NCBI GenBank assembly: GCA_018402085.1
Contig: JAGYJM010000002.1
Coordinates: 3,414,526 to 3,478,525 of the forward strand
DNA length: 64,000 nucleotides
From: Flavobacteriales bacterium
GTDB lineage: Bacteria > Bacteroidota > Bacteroidia > Flavobacteriales_D > Sanyastnellaceae
Direction: 5' to 3'
In this document: positions 29,639 through 38,128 of the stretch, one piece after another
How positions within the stretch are numbered: the first letter of the stretch is position 1
Layout of the letters: each line of letters begins with the position of its first letter
Position numbers and translations under genes: made by a program
The notes under the pieces: generated by a model
What the model was told of the DNA's origin: nothing
Seen by the model: only the letters and a program-made list of their open reading frames with translations
Database searches by the model: none

Positions 29639-30945
29639 TCTTTATCACTGTTTTGGTTCTGGGATCCGCCTTTATGTCCGCCTCTGCGGCGAGAAGGACG
29701 TTTTTTCCCTTGCCCGTCACTGTTTCCAGGTGGTTTTCCGGGGCCTTTTGCCTGAGAGTTGCGCGGGTTTCTCTTGCCTTTATTTCCCGTGCTTCCTGTT
29801 GCAGGAGAACCGCCACGTCTTCGCTTGTTGCGCGCGTTGCTCTTTTTACGATCGAATCGTGTCAGGCTGTCTTGCCCGACCACATTTGCGTAGACTTCTT
29901 CTTCGACTTCTTCGGTGATGGTAAAGTCATGCAGGGATGACGGTTTTTCACCACGTTCGTTCATCTGGATGATTTCGAGTACACTGTCGAGTTGCAGGGC
30001 AACCGGACTGGCACCTCGTTCACCTTCCATGATGAAGTACATCGTACGTTTGAAGATATCTGTTTTGAAGTGGTTGGCTCGTCCGGACTCGGTCTCGAGG
30101 CGCGTTTTCGCCGGCGGGAACTCTTTAACAGCTTCTTTGTACTGATCGAGTTCGTAGTTGAGGCAGCATTTGAGTTTGCCGCATTGTCCGGCCAGCTTTT
30201 GCGGGTTGAGCGAAAGCTGCTGATAGCGAGCGGCACTTGTGGAAACCGTGCGGAAGTCGGTCAGCCATGTAGAGCAGCAGAGTTCTCTTCCGCAGGAGCC
30301 GATACCACCAAGGCGACCAGCTTCCTGGCGCATCCCAATTTGGCGCATTTCAATACGAACCTTGAAGGCGTCAGCCATTTTTCTGATCAGCTCTCTGAAA
30401 TCTACGCGGTTTTCAGCCGTGTAGAAGAACGTAGCTTTGCCGAGGTCTCCCTGGTACTCTACGTCGCTGATTTTCATTATAAGGCTGCATTCAGCTGCGA
30501 GTTTTCTCGCCTGAAGCATTGCCTCCTTTTCCATGTTGCGGGCTTCTTGCCAGCGATCAATGTCTTCTTCTTGGGCCTTGCGGAGAACCTTGCGTATTTC
30601 GTGGTTGTCTTTGGCGCCTTTAGTGCGCATCTGGATGCGAACCAATTCACCTGTAAGCGACACCACACCGACATCATAGCCGGGCGATGCATCAACTACG
30701 ATCACGTCACCCCGATGTAACTCGAGGCTTTCAGTATTGCGGTAGAAGCTTTTACGGCTATTCTTAAACCGCACTTCTACAATATCATAGGGCTTCTGGT
30801 TATCTGGTAACTGCATACCCGTTAACCAGTCGAACACCTCCAGTTTATTACATCCGCTAACTCCGCAGGACCCGTTATTCCGACATCCTCTAGGCAAGCC
30901 GCTCGCGTTATTCGAACAACTTTCACATCCCATAATTGGCGGCAT
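29635..30945 (-). CDS. ricT: PSP1-domain protein, RicT/YaaT family
   Basis: 436 residues. The N-terminus is Cys-rich (MGCESC, RGCRNNGSCGVSGCNK). The PSP1 core follows (VEVRFKNSRKSFYRN ... RIEMRQIGMRQEAGRLGGIGSCGRELCCSTWL ... GQCGKLKCCLNYE), whose conserved Cys residues carry iron-sulfur clusters in the Bacillus Ric complex (RicA/F/T), which affects RNase Y and mRNA processing. Residues ~365-436 are a basic low-complexity tail (RNKRRRGG, KRPSRRRGGHKGG), probably RNA-binding. An alternative start at 30933 (MGCESC) fits the family better. An 8-bp perfect hairpin lies 6 bp upstream of the first ATG. Operon order on the minus strand: recO, holB, ricT, gldH. Confidence 0.87.
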   Translation of the reverse strand: MPPIMGCESCSNNASGLPRGCRNNGSCGVSGCNKLEVFDWLTGMQLPDNQKPYDIVEVRFKNSRKSFYRNTESLELHRGDVIVVDASPGYDVGVVSLTGELVRIQMRTKGAKDNHEIRKVLRKAQEEDIDRWQEARNMEKEAMLQARKLAAECSLIMKISDVEYQGDLGKATFFYTAENRVDFRELIRKMADAFKVRIEMRQIGMRQEAGRLGGIGSCGRELCCSTWLTDFRTVSTSAARYQQLSLNPQKLAGQCGKLKCCLNYELDQYKEAVKEFPPAKTRLETESGRANHFKTDIFKRTMYFIMEGERGASPVALQLDSVLEIIQMNERGEKPSSLHDFTITEEVEEEVYANVVGQDSLTRFDRKKSNARNKRRRGGSPATGSTGNKGKRNPRNSQAKGPGKPPGNSDGQGKKRPSRRRGGHKGGSQNQNSDKE

Positions 30946-30951
30946 TATTAT

Positions 30952-30971
30952 TGACGAGAACTTTCTCGTCA
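30952..30971 (-). promoter_or_regulatory. Perfect 8-bp hairpin abutting the ricT start
   Basis: TGACGAGA (30952-30959) and TCTCGTCA (30964-30971) with a 4-nt loop, between the holB stop and the ricT start. There is no T-run, so it is not an ordinary terminator. In the mRNA the stem would end 6 nt before the upstream ATG or 18 nt before the alternative ATG, where it could limit ribosome access or mark a processing site. Confidence 0.45.
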
Positions 30972-31025
30972 GGTCTTCAAAGATAAGAAGCTTTACGAAG
31001 TGTCGCGCATTGGCTTGTGATTCCC

Positions 31026-32159
31026 TTACTGCGAGCGGTGAAGCTCAGCATTCATGCGCAGGCTGAGGTCCATTAAGACGATTTTAACGTTCACGTTACG
31101 ATTCAGATCAGTGATTGACTCTTCAAGGATTTCGGCAATGGTCGTCACATTTCCATGGTGAATGAAGCGGGCAAAATTTTTGGCGAAAGAGGCTTCTTCA
31201 GTGGTGAAGCTTGCCAGTTCGTGAAGTCCGTAATTTGAGACGATGCACTGTCGTGTGAAGTGGAGCGCATACTTTAAAAACTCCACTTGCTTTCGCGTAC
31301 CCTGTTTGTAGAGGTTATTGATGACACCATCAATCATTTTGATATCGCGTTTGAAGCAACCGCGCATCCAGGATTTGAAATTTTCGAGAAACTCGAGGTG
31401 TCCGCCTGTATTTTGAATGAGCTCAATGGCGCGGTTGAGATTTCCCTGAGCAAAGCGGGCGACATTGCCAGCGCGACCGGCATCGAGCTCATACCGATCG
31501 ATAAGGGCGTTAGCCATGGCGACCTCATCAATTTCGGGAACACGGGTGAGTTGTGTGCGAGAGGTGATCGTAGTGAGAATGGTTTCAGCGGCTTCTGCAA
31601 CCAGAATAAAGACAGTGCCTTCGGGGGGTTCTTCGAGGGTTTTGAGAAGTTTGTTCGCTGTATCGGTGCGCATGCGCTCCGGCAGCCAGATAATTTGGAA
31701 TTTTTGTCGCCCTTCATAAGAGCGTAGCGAAAGTTTTCGGGCAATCTTTCCGGCTTCCGCAACGAATATGGCCAGGTCGCGGGTGGAAGGGCTGAGTTTG
31801 TTAAACCAGCCGTCAAATGTTGGGTAGGGGTTTTCGAGCAGGTAATTGCGCCATTCGGTGAGGTTTTGCTCGCAGTAATTGTCTTCGGTTTTGGCGCCGA
31901 GGCTGGCCATGGGAAATGAAAAATGCAGGTCTGCGTACTGCAGCGCGTCAAACTTTTTGCACACATCGCACTGACCGCATGCATCTGTTTCGGTGCGATT
32001 TGAGCAGCAAGTGTAGCGTGCATAGGCGAGGGCAAGGGCCATTGCTCCGGAACCTTCATTGCCAACGAACAAGTGCGCGTGCGGAATGCGGCCTTCGCGA
32101 ATTTGCTGGCGTATGGAGGCCTTCAAAGAATCTTGTCCGACGATATCATTAAAAAGCAT
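31026..32159 (-). CDS. holB: DNA polymerase III subunit delta'
   Basis: A 377-residue clamp-loader subunit. The N-terminus FNDIVGQDSLKASIRQQIREGRIPHAHLFVG is typical; the P-loop is degenerate (GNEGSGAM lacks the Lys), as expected for delta', which does not hydrolyse ATP. A zinc-binding cluster is present (Cys51/52, Cys61, Cys64, Cys67 in CGQCDVC), then LLKTLEEPPEGTVFILVAE and the SRTQ sensor. The C-terminal helical collar domain completes the usual length. It lies 27 bp downstream of recO and upstream of ricT on the same strand. Confidence 0.93.
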   Translation of the reverse strand: MLFNDIVGQDSLKASIRQQIREGRIPHAHLFVGNEGSGAMALALAYARYTCCSNRTETDACGQCDVCKKFDALQYADLHFSFPMASLGAKTEDNYCEQNLTEWRNYLLENPYPTFDGWFNKLSPSTRDLAIFVAEAGKIARKLSLRSYEGRQKFQIIWLPERMRTDTANKLLKTLEEPPEGTVFILVAEAAETILTTITSRTQLTRVPEIDEVAMANALIDRYELDAGRAGNVARFAQGNLNRAIELIQNTGGHLEFLENFKSWMRGCFKRDIKMIDGVINNLYKQGTRKQVEFLKYALHFTRQCIVSNYGLHELASFTTEEASFAKNFARFIHHGNVTTIAEILEESITDLNRNVNVKIVLMDLSLRMNAELHRSQ

Positions 32160-32186
32160 GGGTCAAAAGTAGCTATTTGTACAGCT

Positions 32187-32891
32187 TCATTGGTAGACGG
32201 TGCGCAGGACTTCCAATGAATTGATGGGGGAGGTGCCGGCTACGTGAAGCTGGAGAAAGGCGACCATGGCACGCAATAATTCGCGCTGCTCTTCTCGGTT
32301 CAGTTTAATTTCACGAAATGCAGAAGCCGTGCAGGAGCCTGCCATTACGAAGGCAGGAACAAGCGATGCACGCAAGAGGTCTTCAGAACGTGCACCGTGA
32401 TCTGTGCCCTGCCCTGAACGCAGGTCAAGATCACTCCTGATGCCTGTTTCGTGCAAAGGCATTAGTCCGAGGTATCGAATAATTCGGCCGGCAAAAAGAA
32501 AGGTGTAAACGCCACATTGTTCATCGAGGTCAAGCTGGCAAATGAGGCTCCAAACGGTTTGAAAAAGCTCCTGATGTGCCTGGTTATCAGCAAGGCAGCG
32601 TGCCAGTAATTCAGCCCCGAACATGGCGACGGCACTTTTTTCCGCTTGCATAACGAGCCCGTTCAACACCACCTCTGAATGGAATTCTTTCAATACAGAC
32701 AGTTGCCCGCGCTGTCGCTCATGCTCCCTGATTTCGAGTAAGGCAAAAGGGTGTAAAACGGCAAACCCGGAACCGCTTCGCGCCTTTTGCTTTCGCACCA
32801 GGTAGCTCTTCAAGCCGTACTGTTCGGTGAAGAATCGGAATACCCGCTGTGAGTCGGTGTAGCGAACGGATGAAAGCACAATTGCACGCAC
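32187..32891 (-). CDS. recO: DNA repair protein RecO
   Basis: A 234-residue protein with the RecO N-terminal OB-fold (AIVLSSVRYTDSQRVFRFFTEQYGLKSYLVRKQ, with FAVLHPFALLEI) and a helical C-terminal domain (FLFAGRIIRYLGLMPL). The zinc finger Cys residues of many RecO proteins are absent. RecO works with RecR to load RecA on gapped DNA. The start gives MRAIVLSSVRYTDS, matching the family start. It is first in the recO-holB-ricT-gldH run; a divergent small-RNA promoter candidate lies upstream. Confidence 0.9.
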   Translation of the reverse strand: MRAIVLSSVRYTDSQRVFRFFTEQYGLKSYLVRKQKARSGSGFAVLHPFALLEIREHERQRGQLSVLKEFHSEVVLNGLVMQAEKSAVAMFGAELLARCLADNQAHQELFQTVWSLICQLDLDEQCGVYTFLFAGRIIRYLGLMPLHETGIRSDLDLRSGQGTDHGARSEDLLRASLVPAFVMAGSCTASAFREIKLNREEQRELLRAMVAFLQLHVAGTSPINSLEVLRTVYQ

Positions 32892-32964
32892 AAAAATGAC
32901 TTTGAAAATGCACGAATGAATGGGCTATTCACAGCCCAATGTTAATCATTGTCGCAAAGATACG

Positions 32965-32994
32965 TTTGAAGATACAGAGCAGCGTATACTTTTG
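32965..32994 (+). promoter_or_regulatory. Promoter for a non-coding transcript
   Basis: TTTG (32965-32968), 18-bp spacer, TACTTTTG (32987-32994): exact matches to the Bacteroidota -33 and -7 elements. Transcription would start near 33001 on the plus strand, in a region with no ORF, toward a strong terminator at 33085. Confidence 0.6.
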
Positions 32995-33000
32995 GTATGA

Positions 33001-33116
33001 CAAAAAGATCAGAACACAAGACTACAAGATATTCAAGGCGCTAGTGTAAGTATTCATTTGCACATAGTTTAAAGTTAGGTTAGGCAGGGCAATCGCGAGA
33101 TTGTCCTGTTTTTTTT
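33001..33116 (+). ncRNA. Candidate small RNA between recO and DUF3592 gene
   Basis: About 116 nt bounded by the promoter above and a strong intrinsic terminator. No ORF with a plausible start covers it. It lacks the conserved SRP RNA apical motif and is too short for RNase P or tmRNA. Identity unknown. Confidence 0.5.
33085..33116 (+). terminator. Rho-independent terminator of the candidate small RNA
   Basis: 10-bp stem with one G-T pair (33085-33094 with 33099-33108), GCGA (GNRA) tetraloop, then eight T residues (33109-33116). It is oriented plus and does not serve recO, which is on the minus strand. Confidence 0.9.
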
Positions 33117-33118
33117 GT

Positions 33119-33274
33119 AACCCTTGTCAGACGATTCCGTAATTAAGGTCAGTAATGCCTTAAACTGGATGGCCGGCATAAGGTGACCCTCTCCGGTTAC
33201 CCGCCGAGCATTGAGATTTGGTTTATGATGTACTCGGTTATGAAGAGGTCGGCGAACGCGTCGGCCTCTTTTAT
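33119..33274 (+). ncRNA. Second structured segment ending in a terminator (small RNA or DUF3592 leader)
   Basis: No ORF. It contains hairpins TTAAGG/CCTTAA (33141-33162 region) and GGTGACC-CTCTCC-GGTTACC (33182-33201), and ends in a 12-bp stem with two G-T pairs (33243-33254 with 33259-33270, AACG loop) followed by a short T-run. The DUF3592 start is 44 bp beyond, so this could be an attenuating leader of that gene rather than a separate RNA. Confidence 0.45.
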
Positions 33275-33317
33275 TAGGCTGTAGTTTTGGGCTTCTTATC
33301 TTGCGGCAAAGCACACA

Positions 33318-33650
33318 ATGATGAGTGAAGATTACACCTTGCTGCTGTCTGTACTCTGCGTCGTACTCGTAATCGGGATCCTGTACTGGCGCCTCGCCCC
33401 ACTTATTTTCTTCAAGCGAAGGGCCGTGAAGGTAGAGGGGGAGATCACCAACTGGATGAGTGCACAGGTGAAGGGCGAGCGTATCTTTAAGCCGTTGATC
33501 CGCTATCATGACGCGGAAGGAAACGAGCAATCGTTCGCAAGCGAAGATCAATGCAAGGGTGAACCGGCCTACCCGGTTGGCACCAGGGTCATGGTCTTTT
33601 ACAACCCTAAAAAACCACAAGAGCGTCAGGTGGAGTATCCCGAGAAGTGA
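33318..33650 (+). CDS. DUF3592 single-span membrane protein
   Basis: 110 residues; one membrane helix near residues 8-32 (LLLSVLCVVLVIGILYW). The soluble part matches DUF3592: VKVEGEITNWMSAQVKGERIFKPLIRYHDAEGNEQSFASE, then PAYPVGTRVMVFYNPKKPQE. The beta-rich domain probably faces the periplasm. Function unknown for the family. MSEDYT one codon in is an equal start. It is isolated: recO is divergent upstream across the small-RNA region and the following 350 bp are non-coding. Confidence 0.8.
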   Translation: MMSEDYTLLLSVLCVVLVIGILYWRLAPLIFFKRRAVKVEGEITNWMSAQVKGERIFKPLIRYHDAEGNEQSFASEDQCKGEPAYPVGTRVMVFYNPKKPQERQVEYPEK

Positions 33651-34001
33651 GGTCTGGGGGCGCAGCCATTGCAGAGCTCGGATTGATGATTTAATATGTA
33701 CGTCCCGACGATGGTCGTGTGCCTGCGGCTTGAATGCTTCTCCATCGCACGGCAGATTTAACAATCGAACAGTCGAGCATTCAAACCGTTGAAATGTCTG
33801 ACGGGCGAATGGGCAGCGTAGCATTGCGGATTGGCGACTGATGAGCGCAGATTGATGATTTAGCATTCACGAATCATTATTCAGCATTTATTCTTCTTCC
33901 AGTTTCCCGGTTTCCCGATACGTCCATAGGTCGATATGTCCATAGGTCGACAGGTCAATAAGTCTTTCGGTTGCCCGAGAGACCATAAGACTGTAAGACT
34001 T
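33651..34001. repeat. Non-coding gap with dispersed repeat fragments
   Basis: No supportable gene. The stretch from about 33855 (GATTGATGATTTAGCATTCA) through CAGTTTCCCGGTTTCCCG (to 33918) recurs in diverged form at 36455-36525 and 42985-43065. It leads into a short NNGTCSAT 8-bp tandem run at 33920-33965 (cgtccat, aggtcgat, tgtccat, aggtcgac). Confidence 0.6.
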
Positions 34002-35348
34002 TCACCGGACCACCACCAAATGACTTCTAACCCCTTCATCAGATGCAACTCTCAGCACATAAGTGCCCGGTGGCAGTTTTGATTTGGGCCAGAGGTCAGC
34101 GCGTTTCTCTGAGAAAAGAAGTTGCCCGGTCATTGAATACACGTCTTGCTGCAGTGGTTCGCCTTTTGTGCTGATGCCAAACGCGTCTTCGGTTTGTATG
34201 AAGGTATATGCCTGGGGAGCGGGCTCTTCTACGTTGGTGAGGTTGTCAGTGTCAATGCGGATGTAGAGGGCGTTTTCGTCGCCCATAAGAGGTGATTGTA
34301 GGTCATAGCCCAAACGATGTAAAATGCCATCATGAAAAAGCCCTGTCAAGGTGACTTCACTCAATTCTGGGGTTTCATACAGGAAAGTATCTAATAAAGC
34401 TCCTGACGGGTTAACTTTATACAATACTAAATCGTTAGTATTGTTGCCCGTGTAATATTCAGGTTTGTGCAGAACTATGTAACGATAACCATTGGCATCA
34501 AACAGATAGCGATATGGGTTGTAGTCATCTGGCCACTCTAATTCATCATATCCCATGTAGTTTCCATCGTTATCAAAATAAAAGGTCCAATGTGTTTCAC
34601 CAGTACCAAGTAAAGCGGAAGCTGCAAACAAGGTGTCTTGACTTGGGTGACTGTATAAAGCGTCATAACCGGAGCAGGGGTTATATTGGTCGCCTGTTTG
34701 ACTACTGATTGGTAGTGGAAGCACTTCGTGGTCAGGAAAATTCAAAGGATTGAATTTTATCCGCCAGTTACATGTTTGCCCAAGATAAAAGTACGGATCA
34801 TTGTCGGTGATGAGTGTAGTTTGATGGTCGTGTACATATAGAACATTTTCGAAGGACAATTGACTTTCGGATTCACCAGAAGTTAAGTTGAATCTTTCTA
34901 TTATCAGTTGATTATACGGGGCCGGATGATACACCGAAATTAAGAAGTCATCCTCCACATAGAGATTAGTCACTAAAGAGTTCTCAGGAATCTGCACTTC
35001 CTGTTCCATCATGATTTCTTCATCATTTAGCAGCCTCAAAATAAAGCCGGTTGAAGTGCTAAAGAGAACATACCACCCTTGAGCTGTGGAATAATCAGCT
35101 TCGGAGTGCTCCATTTCAAAGGTGTTCACTGGCTCTAAGCTGCCATCTTCATTCGGAACACATAAATATGTTCTTCTATCAGCATCACTGCAATGTTCAG
35201 ATACAAGTAAGAATGCATCTCCATTTTGATTAATGTGGATTTGGCGAGTGCTGGAGTGACAGTCGTTGGTGAAGATGAAATACTCTTGTGAAAGAGCAAT
35301 GGCATGACAAGTGAGCATCAACGCCACCAATATTCCTATGCTTTTCAT
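34002..35348 (-). CDS. Secreted T9SS cargo protein of unknown function
   Basis: A 448-residue protein with a signal peptide to ~residue 20 (CHAIALSQ) and a type A sorting domain at the end (VYSMTGQLLFSEKRADLWP, LPPGTYVLRVASDEGV, SHLVVVR). The ~350 residues between have no motif I recognise; repeated beta-strand-like segments with aromatic residues suggest a propeller or beta sandwich (GWYVLFSTSTGFILRL, NPYRYLFDANGYRYIVLHK). Its start overlaps the stop of the upstream lipoprotein-like gene by 4 bp (ATGA), so they are co-translated. Base composition is AT-richer than the neighbouring core genes, which hints at later acquisition. Confidence 0.75.
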   Translation of the reverse strand: MKSIGILVALMLTCHAIALSQEYFIFTNDCHSSTRQIHINQNGDAFLLVSEHCSDADRRTYLCVPNEDGSLEPVNTFEMEHSEADYSTAQGWYVLFSTSTGFILRLLNDEEIMMEQEVQIPENSLVTNLYVEDDFLISVYHPAPYNQLIIERFNLTSGESESQLSFENVLYVHDHQTTLITDNDPYFYLGQTCNWRIKFNPLNFPDHEVLPLPISSQTGDQYNPCSGYDALYSHPSQDTLFAASALLGTGETHWTFYFDNDGNYMGYDELEWPDDYNPYRYLFDANGYRYIVLHKPEYYTGNNTNDLVLYKVNPSGALLDTFLYETPELSEVTLTGLFHDGILHRLGYDLQSPLMGDENALYIRIDTDNLTNVEEPAPQAYTFIQTEDAFGISTKGEPLQQDVYSMTGQLLFSEKRADLWPKSKLPPGTYVLRVASDEGVRSHLVVVR

Positions 35349-36376
35349 TTGTCAATCTTTACTTTTCTAGCAGAGAAACCCTCTTGCCATTTATGCCAAA
35401 ATTGAGCGTAGGGATAATATGGCCCGCAAGGCCCGGGGATGGGAGGAACATTTGGATCGTATGTCTCGTCTTCACCTACATAGAATGACAGTTCTCTCAG
35501 TTGTCTCCCATCCTCATCGGTAACTTGACTTTCAATATGATTTATCCCCTTCAAGAGGTACTCATTGAGAACTGCACCTGTTTCCCAGACCAACTCGTTT
35601 CCGGTGTGAGAGTAAAGCAACTCGGGACCGCCCCAAGCCTCGAGTGAGCCGGCGTACATGGTACAGTTATTATCAAGAAGACCCAAGATGTCTGTTCTCC
35701 AAACCTTATAGCCCCACGGTTCTGACGGTTCGATGTCCGTCCAGAATTCATCTTCTTCAATAGCTTCAAGAATTATTCGGTCATTGATGAAGTCTTCAAA
35801 GGCCGGCATTACTGGTTGATAACTTTGGGTCTCTGGCAATGTCATAAACCCAAAAGAGAGGTCAGTATTTACATAGCCGACTACGGTAATCACATTCGCT
35901 AGTATTCTATTGCCTGTGGCAATCTCGATATCAACGATACCAAACTGACCCCCTAATGATTCGAGATAGTCAATGTGTCCGGTTATTTGATCGTAAAAGT
36001 TGTCAAATTGCGTAGCGTCAATCTTACCATTAGCGTCAAGAGCGTAATCGAATACGAGAGGGTGGTTGTCTCTTTCAGAACCGACATTACTGCCTGCTCG
36101 ATAATCCCGATTGATTTTTGTTTCAAGCGCATACTTGAAGTCAGCGGGAGCAAGACTAACATTTTGCCGATTCGCATTGACTTCTTCGAAAAGATCGGCT
36201 AAGTCAAGCAAATCGTCAATGCGATAGTCGCGTTTTGTGTCCAAAAGATCAGGAAATGATTCAACTTCTTGTAAGGGTTGTTCAGGAATAGACTTAGTAC
36301 ATCCGAACAAAAGAATCAAAGAGCAAAAGATTTCATGATTGAGATGGTTTAATGTTGAGATGAAGATAGACCACAA
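35345..36376 (-). CDS. Lipoprotein-like secreted protein of unknown function; start disturbed
   Basis: 343 codons if started at a TTG (36376). A lipobox-like segment (SLILLFGC) lies near residue 26, with no homologous domain recognised beyond; the C-terminal part has PPIPGPCGPYYPYAQFWHKWQEGF. The expected ATG for the lipoprotein signal is at 36336 but is one base out of frame: adding one A to the AAAA run at 36325-36328 (plus strand) would give MKSFCSLILLFGC, an ideal signal. The gene is therefore either frameshifted at its start, subject to slippage, or affected by a one-base sequence error. It is coupled to the downstream T9SS cargo gene by a 4-bp overlap. Confidence 0.6.
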   Translation of the reverse strand: MWSIFISTLNHLNHEIFCSLILLFGCTKSIPEQPLQEVESFPDLLDTKRDYRIDDLLDLADLFEEVNANRQNVSLAPADFKYALETKINRDYRAGSNVGSERDNHPLVFDYALDANGKIDATQFDNFYDQITGHIDYLESLGGQFGIVDIEIATGNRILANVITVVGYVNTDLSFGFMTLPETQSYQPVMPAFEDFINDRIILEAIEEDEFWTDIEPSEPWGYKVWRTDILGLLDNNCTMYAGSLEAWGGPELLYSHTGNELVWETGAVLNEYLLKGINHIESQVTDEDGRQLRELSFYVGEDETYDPNVPPIPGPCGPYYPYAQFWHKWQEGFSARKVKIDK

Positions 36377-36644
36377 TTCGCATAAAACAAAATGGATTGT
36401 TGAATCGCTGATTTACGGTTGCCGAGCGCACAGTATTGCTGATTTCAGACTGCCGAGTGCAGAATGACGATTTAATATTCACTGTTCATTATCCAGCATT
36501 TATTCTTCTCCCAGTTTCCCGATACGTCCATACGTCCATACGTCCATACGTCCATAGGTCGATAGGTCCACAGGTCCATAGGTCCATAGGTCGATGCGTC
36601 GATAAGTCGCTCTGTTTCCCACTACCCGCTGCCCGAGAATAACG
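36377..36644. repeat. Non-coding gap with 8-bp tandem repeats
   Basis: No gene. It carries a diverged copy of the dispersed segment found at 33855 (GACGATTTAATATTCACTGT ... CAGTTTCCCG), then about ten units of the 8-bp repeat NNGTCSAT at 36525-36608 (acgtccat, aggtcgat, aggtccac, aggtccat, gcgtcgat). Confidence 0.7.
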
Positions 36645-38123
36645 CTATTCGTCCTCGTCTTCGCCGCTGAACAAGTTGTTGAAGAGGTCTGAGAAACTCA
36701 CGCCGCTCTCCAAAAGGTTTTTGTTGAGCATGTTGTGCTCGCCCAATCCGTGCAGGACAAATTCCATCCATAAGATTTTGTCGTCGCCGGCGTCAGGGAC
36801 GTAGCGATTGACCAAGGCTTCTAGTCCATCGACCAGGTGCAGCTTCTCGCGGTAGGCGTCGTCTCCGTCGTTGGTTTCAAGGTCGAGGTCGTTCTCGGCA
36901 AACCAGGCGATGATGGTCGCATACGGATCTTCAATCTTGCCCTTACGCGCCAGTTCGGGATCTGGGAAGTGCTGCGGGAAACGACGACGAATGGCCTTGC
37001 CCACTAAGGTGAGTGCGACGCCTTCCGGACCTTCCTGCTCACCTTCGTATACGAGCTCTACTTTTCCGGTGATGGCCGGAACAATACCAATCAGGTCACC
37101 AATTCGCATGCGGGTTTGGTCGGATCCGTTTTTCAAGGCCCGCAGCTCACTGGTCGCTACAAGATCTTCAAAGGCAGAGATGGTCAGACGGGCTGAAACG
37201 CCGCTTTTCTGATCGATGAACTCCGATTCGCGCGCTTCAAATGCCACCTGCTCTACAAGCTCTTCCATGAGTTGCGGGACCAGCACACGGTTGCGCTGCT
37301 CATCGGTTAAGCGTGCTTCTTGCTGGGTGATCTCGCGCGAGATCTCAATCGACTGCGGATAATGCGTCAAAATTTGCGACTGGATTCGGTCTTTCAGCGG
37401 GGTAATGATCGCGCCACGGTTCGTATAGTCTTCAGGGTTGGCCGTGAAGACAAACTGCACGTCGAGGTTGAGTCGCAGCTGGAATCCGCGGATCTGGATG
37501 TCTCCCTCTTGCAGAATGTTGAAAAGGGCCACCTGGATGCGCGGCTGCAGGTCAGGCAGCTCGTTGATCACGAAGATGCAGCGGTTTGAGCGCGGCACCA
37601 GTCCGTAGTGAATCACCCGCTCGTCGCTGTAATCCAATCGGAGATTCGCCGCCTTGATAGGGTCTACATCACCGATCAGGTCTGCTACGGTTACATCCGG
37701 CGTGGCCAGCTTCTCAACATACCGCTCACTTCGGTGCATCCAGCGCACAGGCGCTTCGTCACCTTGCTCTGCGACAATCGCTTTCGCCTGGGCGCTCAGC
37801 GGGTGCAGGGGGTCTTCGTTGAGCGGACTCCCTTCCAGCACCGGGATGTACTCATCGAGGAGCTCAGTGAGCTGACGGGCAATACGCGTTTTGGCCTGGC
37901 CGCGGAGGCCGAGCAGGTTCATGTTGTGGCGTGCAAGAATCGCACGTTGTATTTCCGGAATGACGGTTTCGTCATATCCTTTGATGCCTTGAAACAGCGG
38001 CTCGCCGCTGCGCAATGTCGCGATGAGGTTGTCGCGCAGTTCTTCGCGTACCGGTTTCGGTGTGTACCCGCTGGCTTTGAGTTCGCCAAGCGTGGTGATG
38101 GCAGTGCGTTCTTTTGCTTCCAT
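36645..38123 (-). CDS. MoxR-type AAA+ ATPase (magnesium-chelatase subunit I-like)
   Basis: 492 residues. Walker A is LGLRGQAKTR (residues 71-80) and Walker B CIFVINELPDL (182-192), with Asn-Glu in place of the usual Asp-Glu. Sensor 1 is FVFTANPEDYTNRGAIITPLKDR and a C-terminal lid follows. MoxR ATPases pair with a VWA-domain protein and act as chaperones that mature or activate enzyme complexes; RavA/ViaA and CbbQ/CbbO are known pairs. Here the VWA gene is immediately upstream with a 5-bp gap, so the two form a bicistronic unit. The client is not encoded nearby. The acidic C-terminus (FSGEDEDE) may mediate contacts. Confidence 0.9.
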   Translation of the reverse strand: MEAKERTAITTLGELKASGYTPKPVREELRDNLIATLRSGEPLFQGIKGYDETVIPEIQRAILARHNMNLLGLRGQAKTRIARQLTELLDEYIPVLEGSPLNEDPLHPLSAQAKAIVAEQGDEAPVRWMHRSERYVEKLATPDVTVADLIGDVDPIKAANLRLDYSDERVIHYGLVPRSNRCIFVINELPDLQPRIQVALFNILQEGDIQIRGFQLRLNLDVQFVFTANPEDYTNRGAIITPLKDRIQSQILTHYPQSIEISREITQQEARLTDEQRNRVLVPQLMEELVEQVAFEARESEFIDQKSGVSARLTISAFEDLVATSELRALKNGSDQTRMRIGDLIGIVPAITGKVELVYEGEQEGPEGVALTLVGKAIRRRFPQHFPDPELARKGKIEDPYATIIAWFAENDLDLETNDGDDAYREKLHLVDGLEALVNRYVPDAGDDKILWMEFVLHGLGEHNMLNKNLLESGVSFSDLFNNLFSGEDEDE

Positions 38124-38128
38124 TCAGC

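Noticed and set aside
33001..33274. SRP RNA, RNase P RNA or tmRNA identity for the candidate small RNA
   Set aside because: No SRP apical motif, and too short without the conserved cores of the other two.
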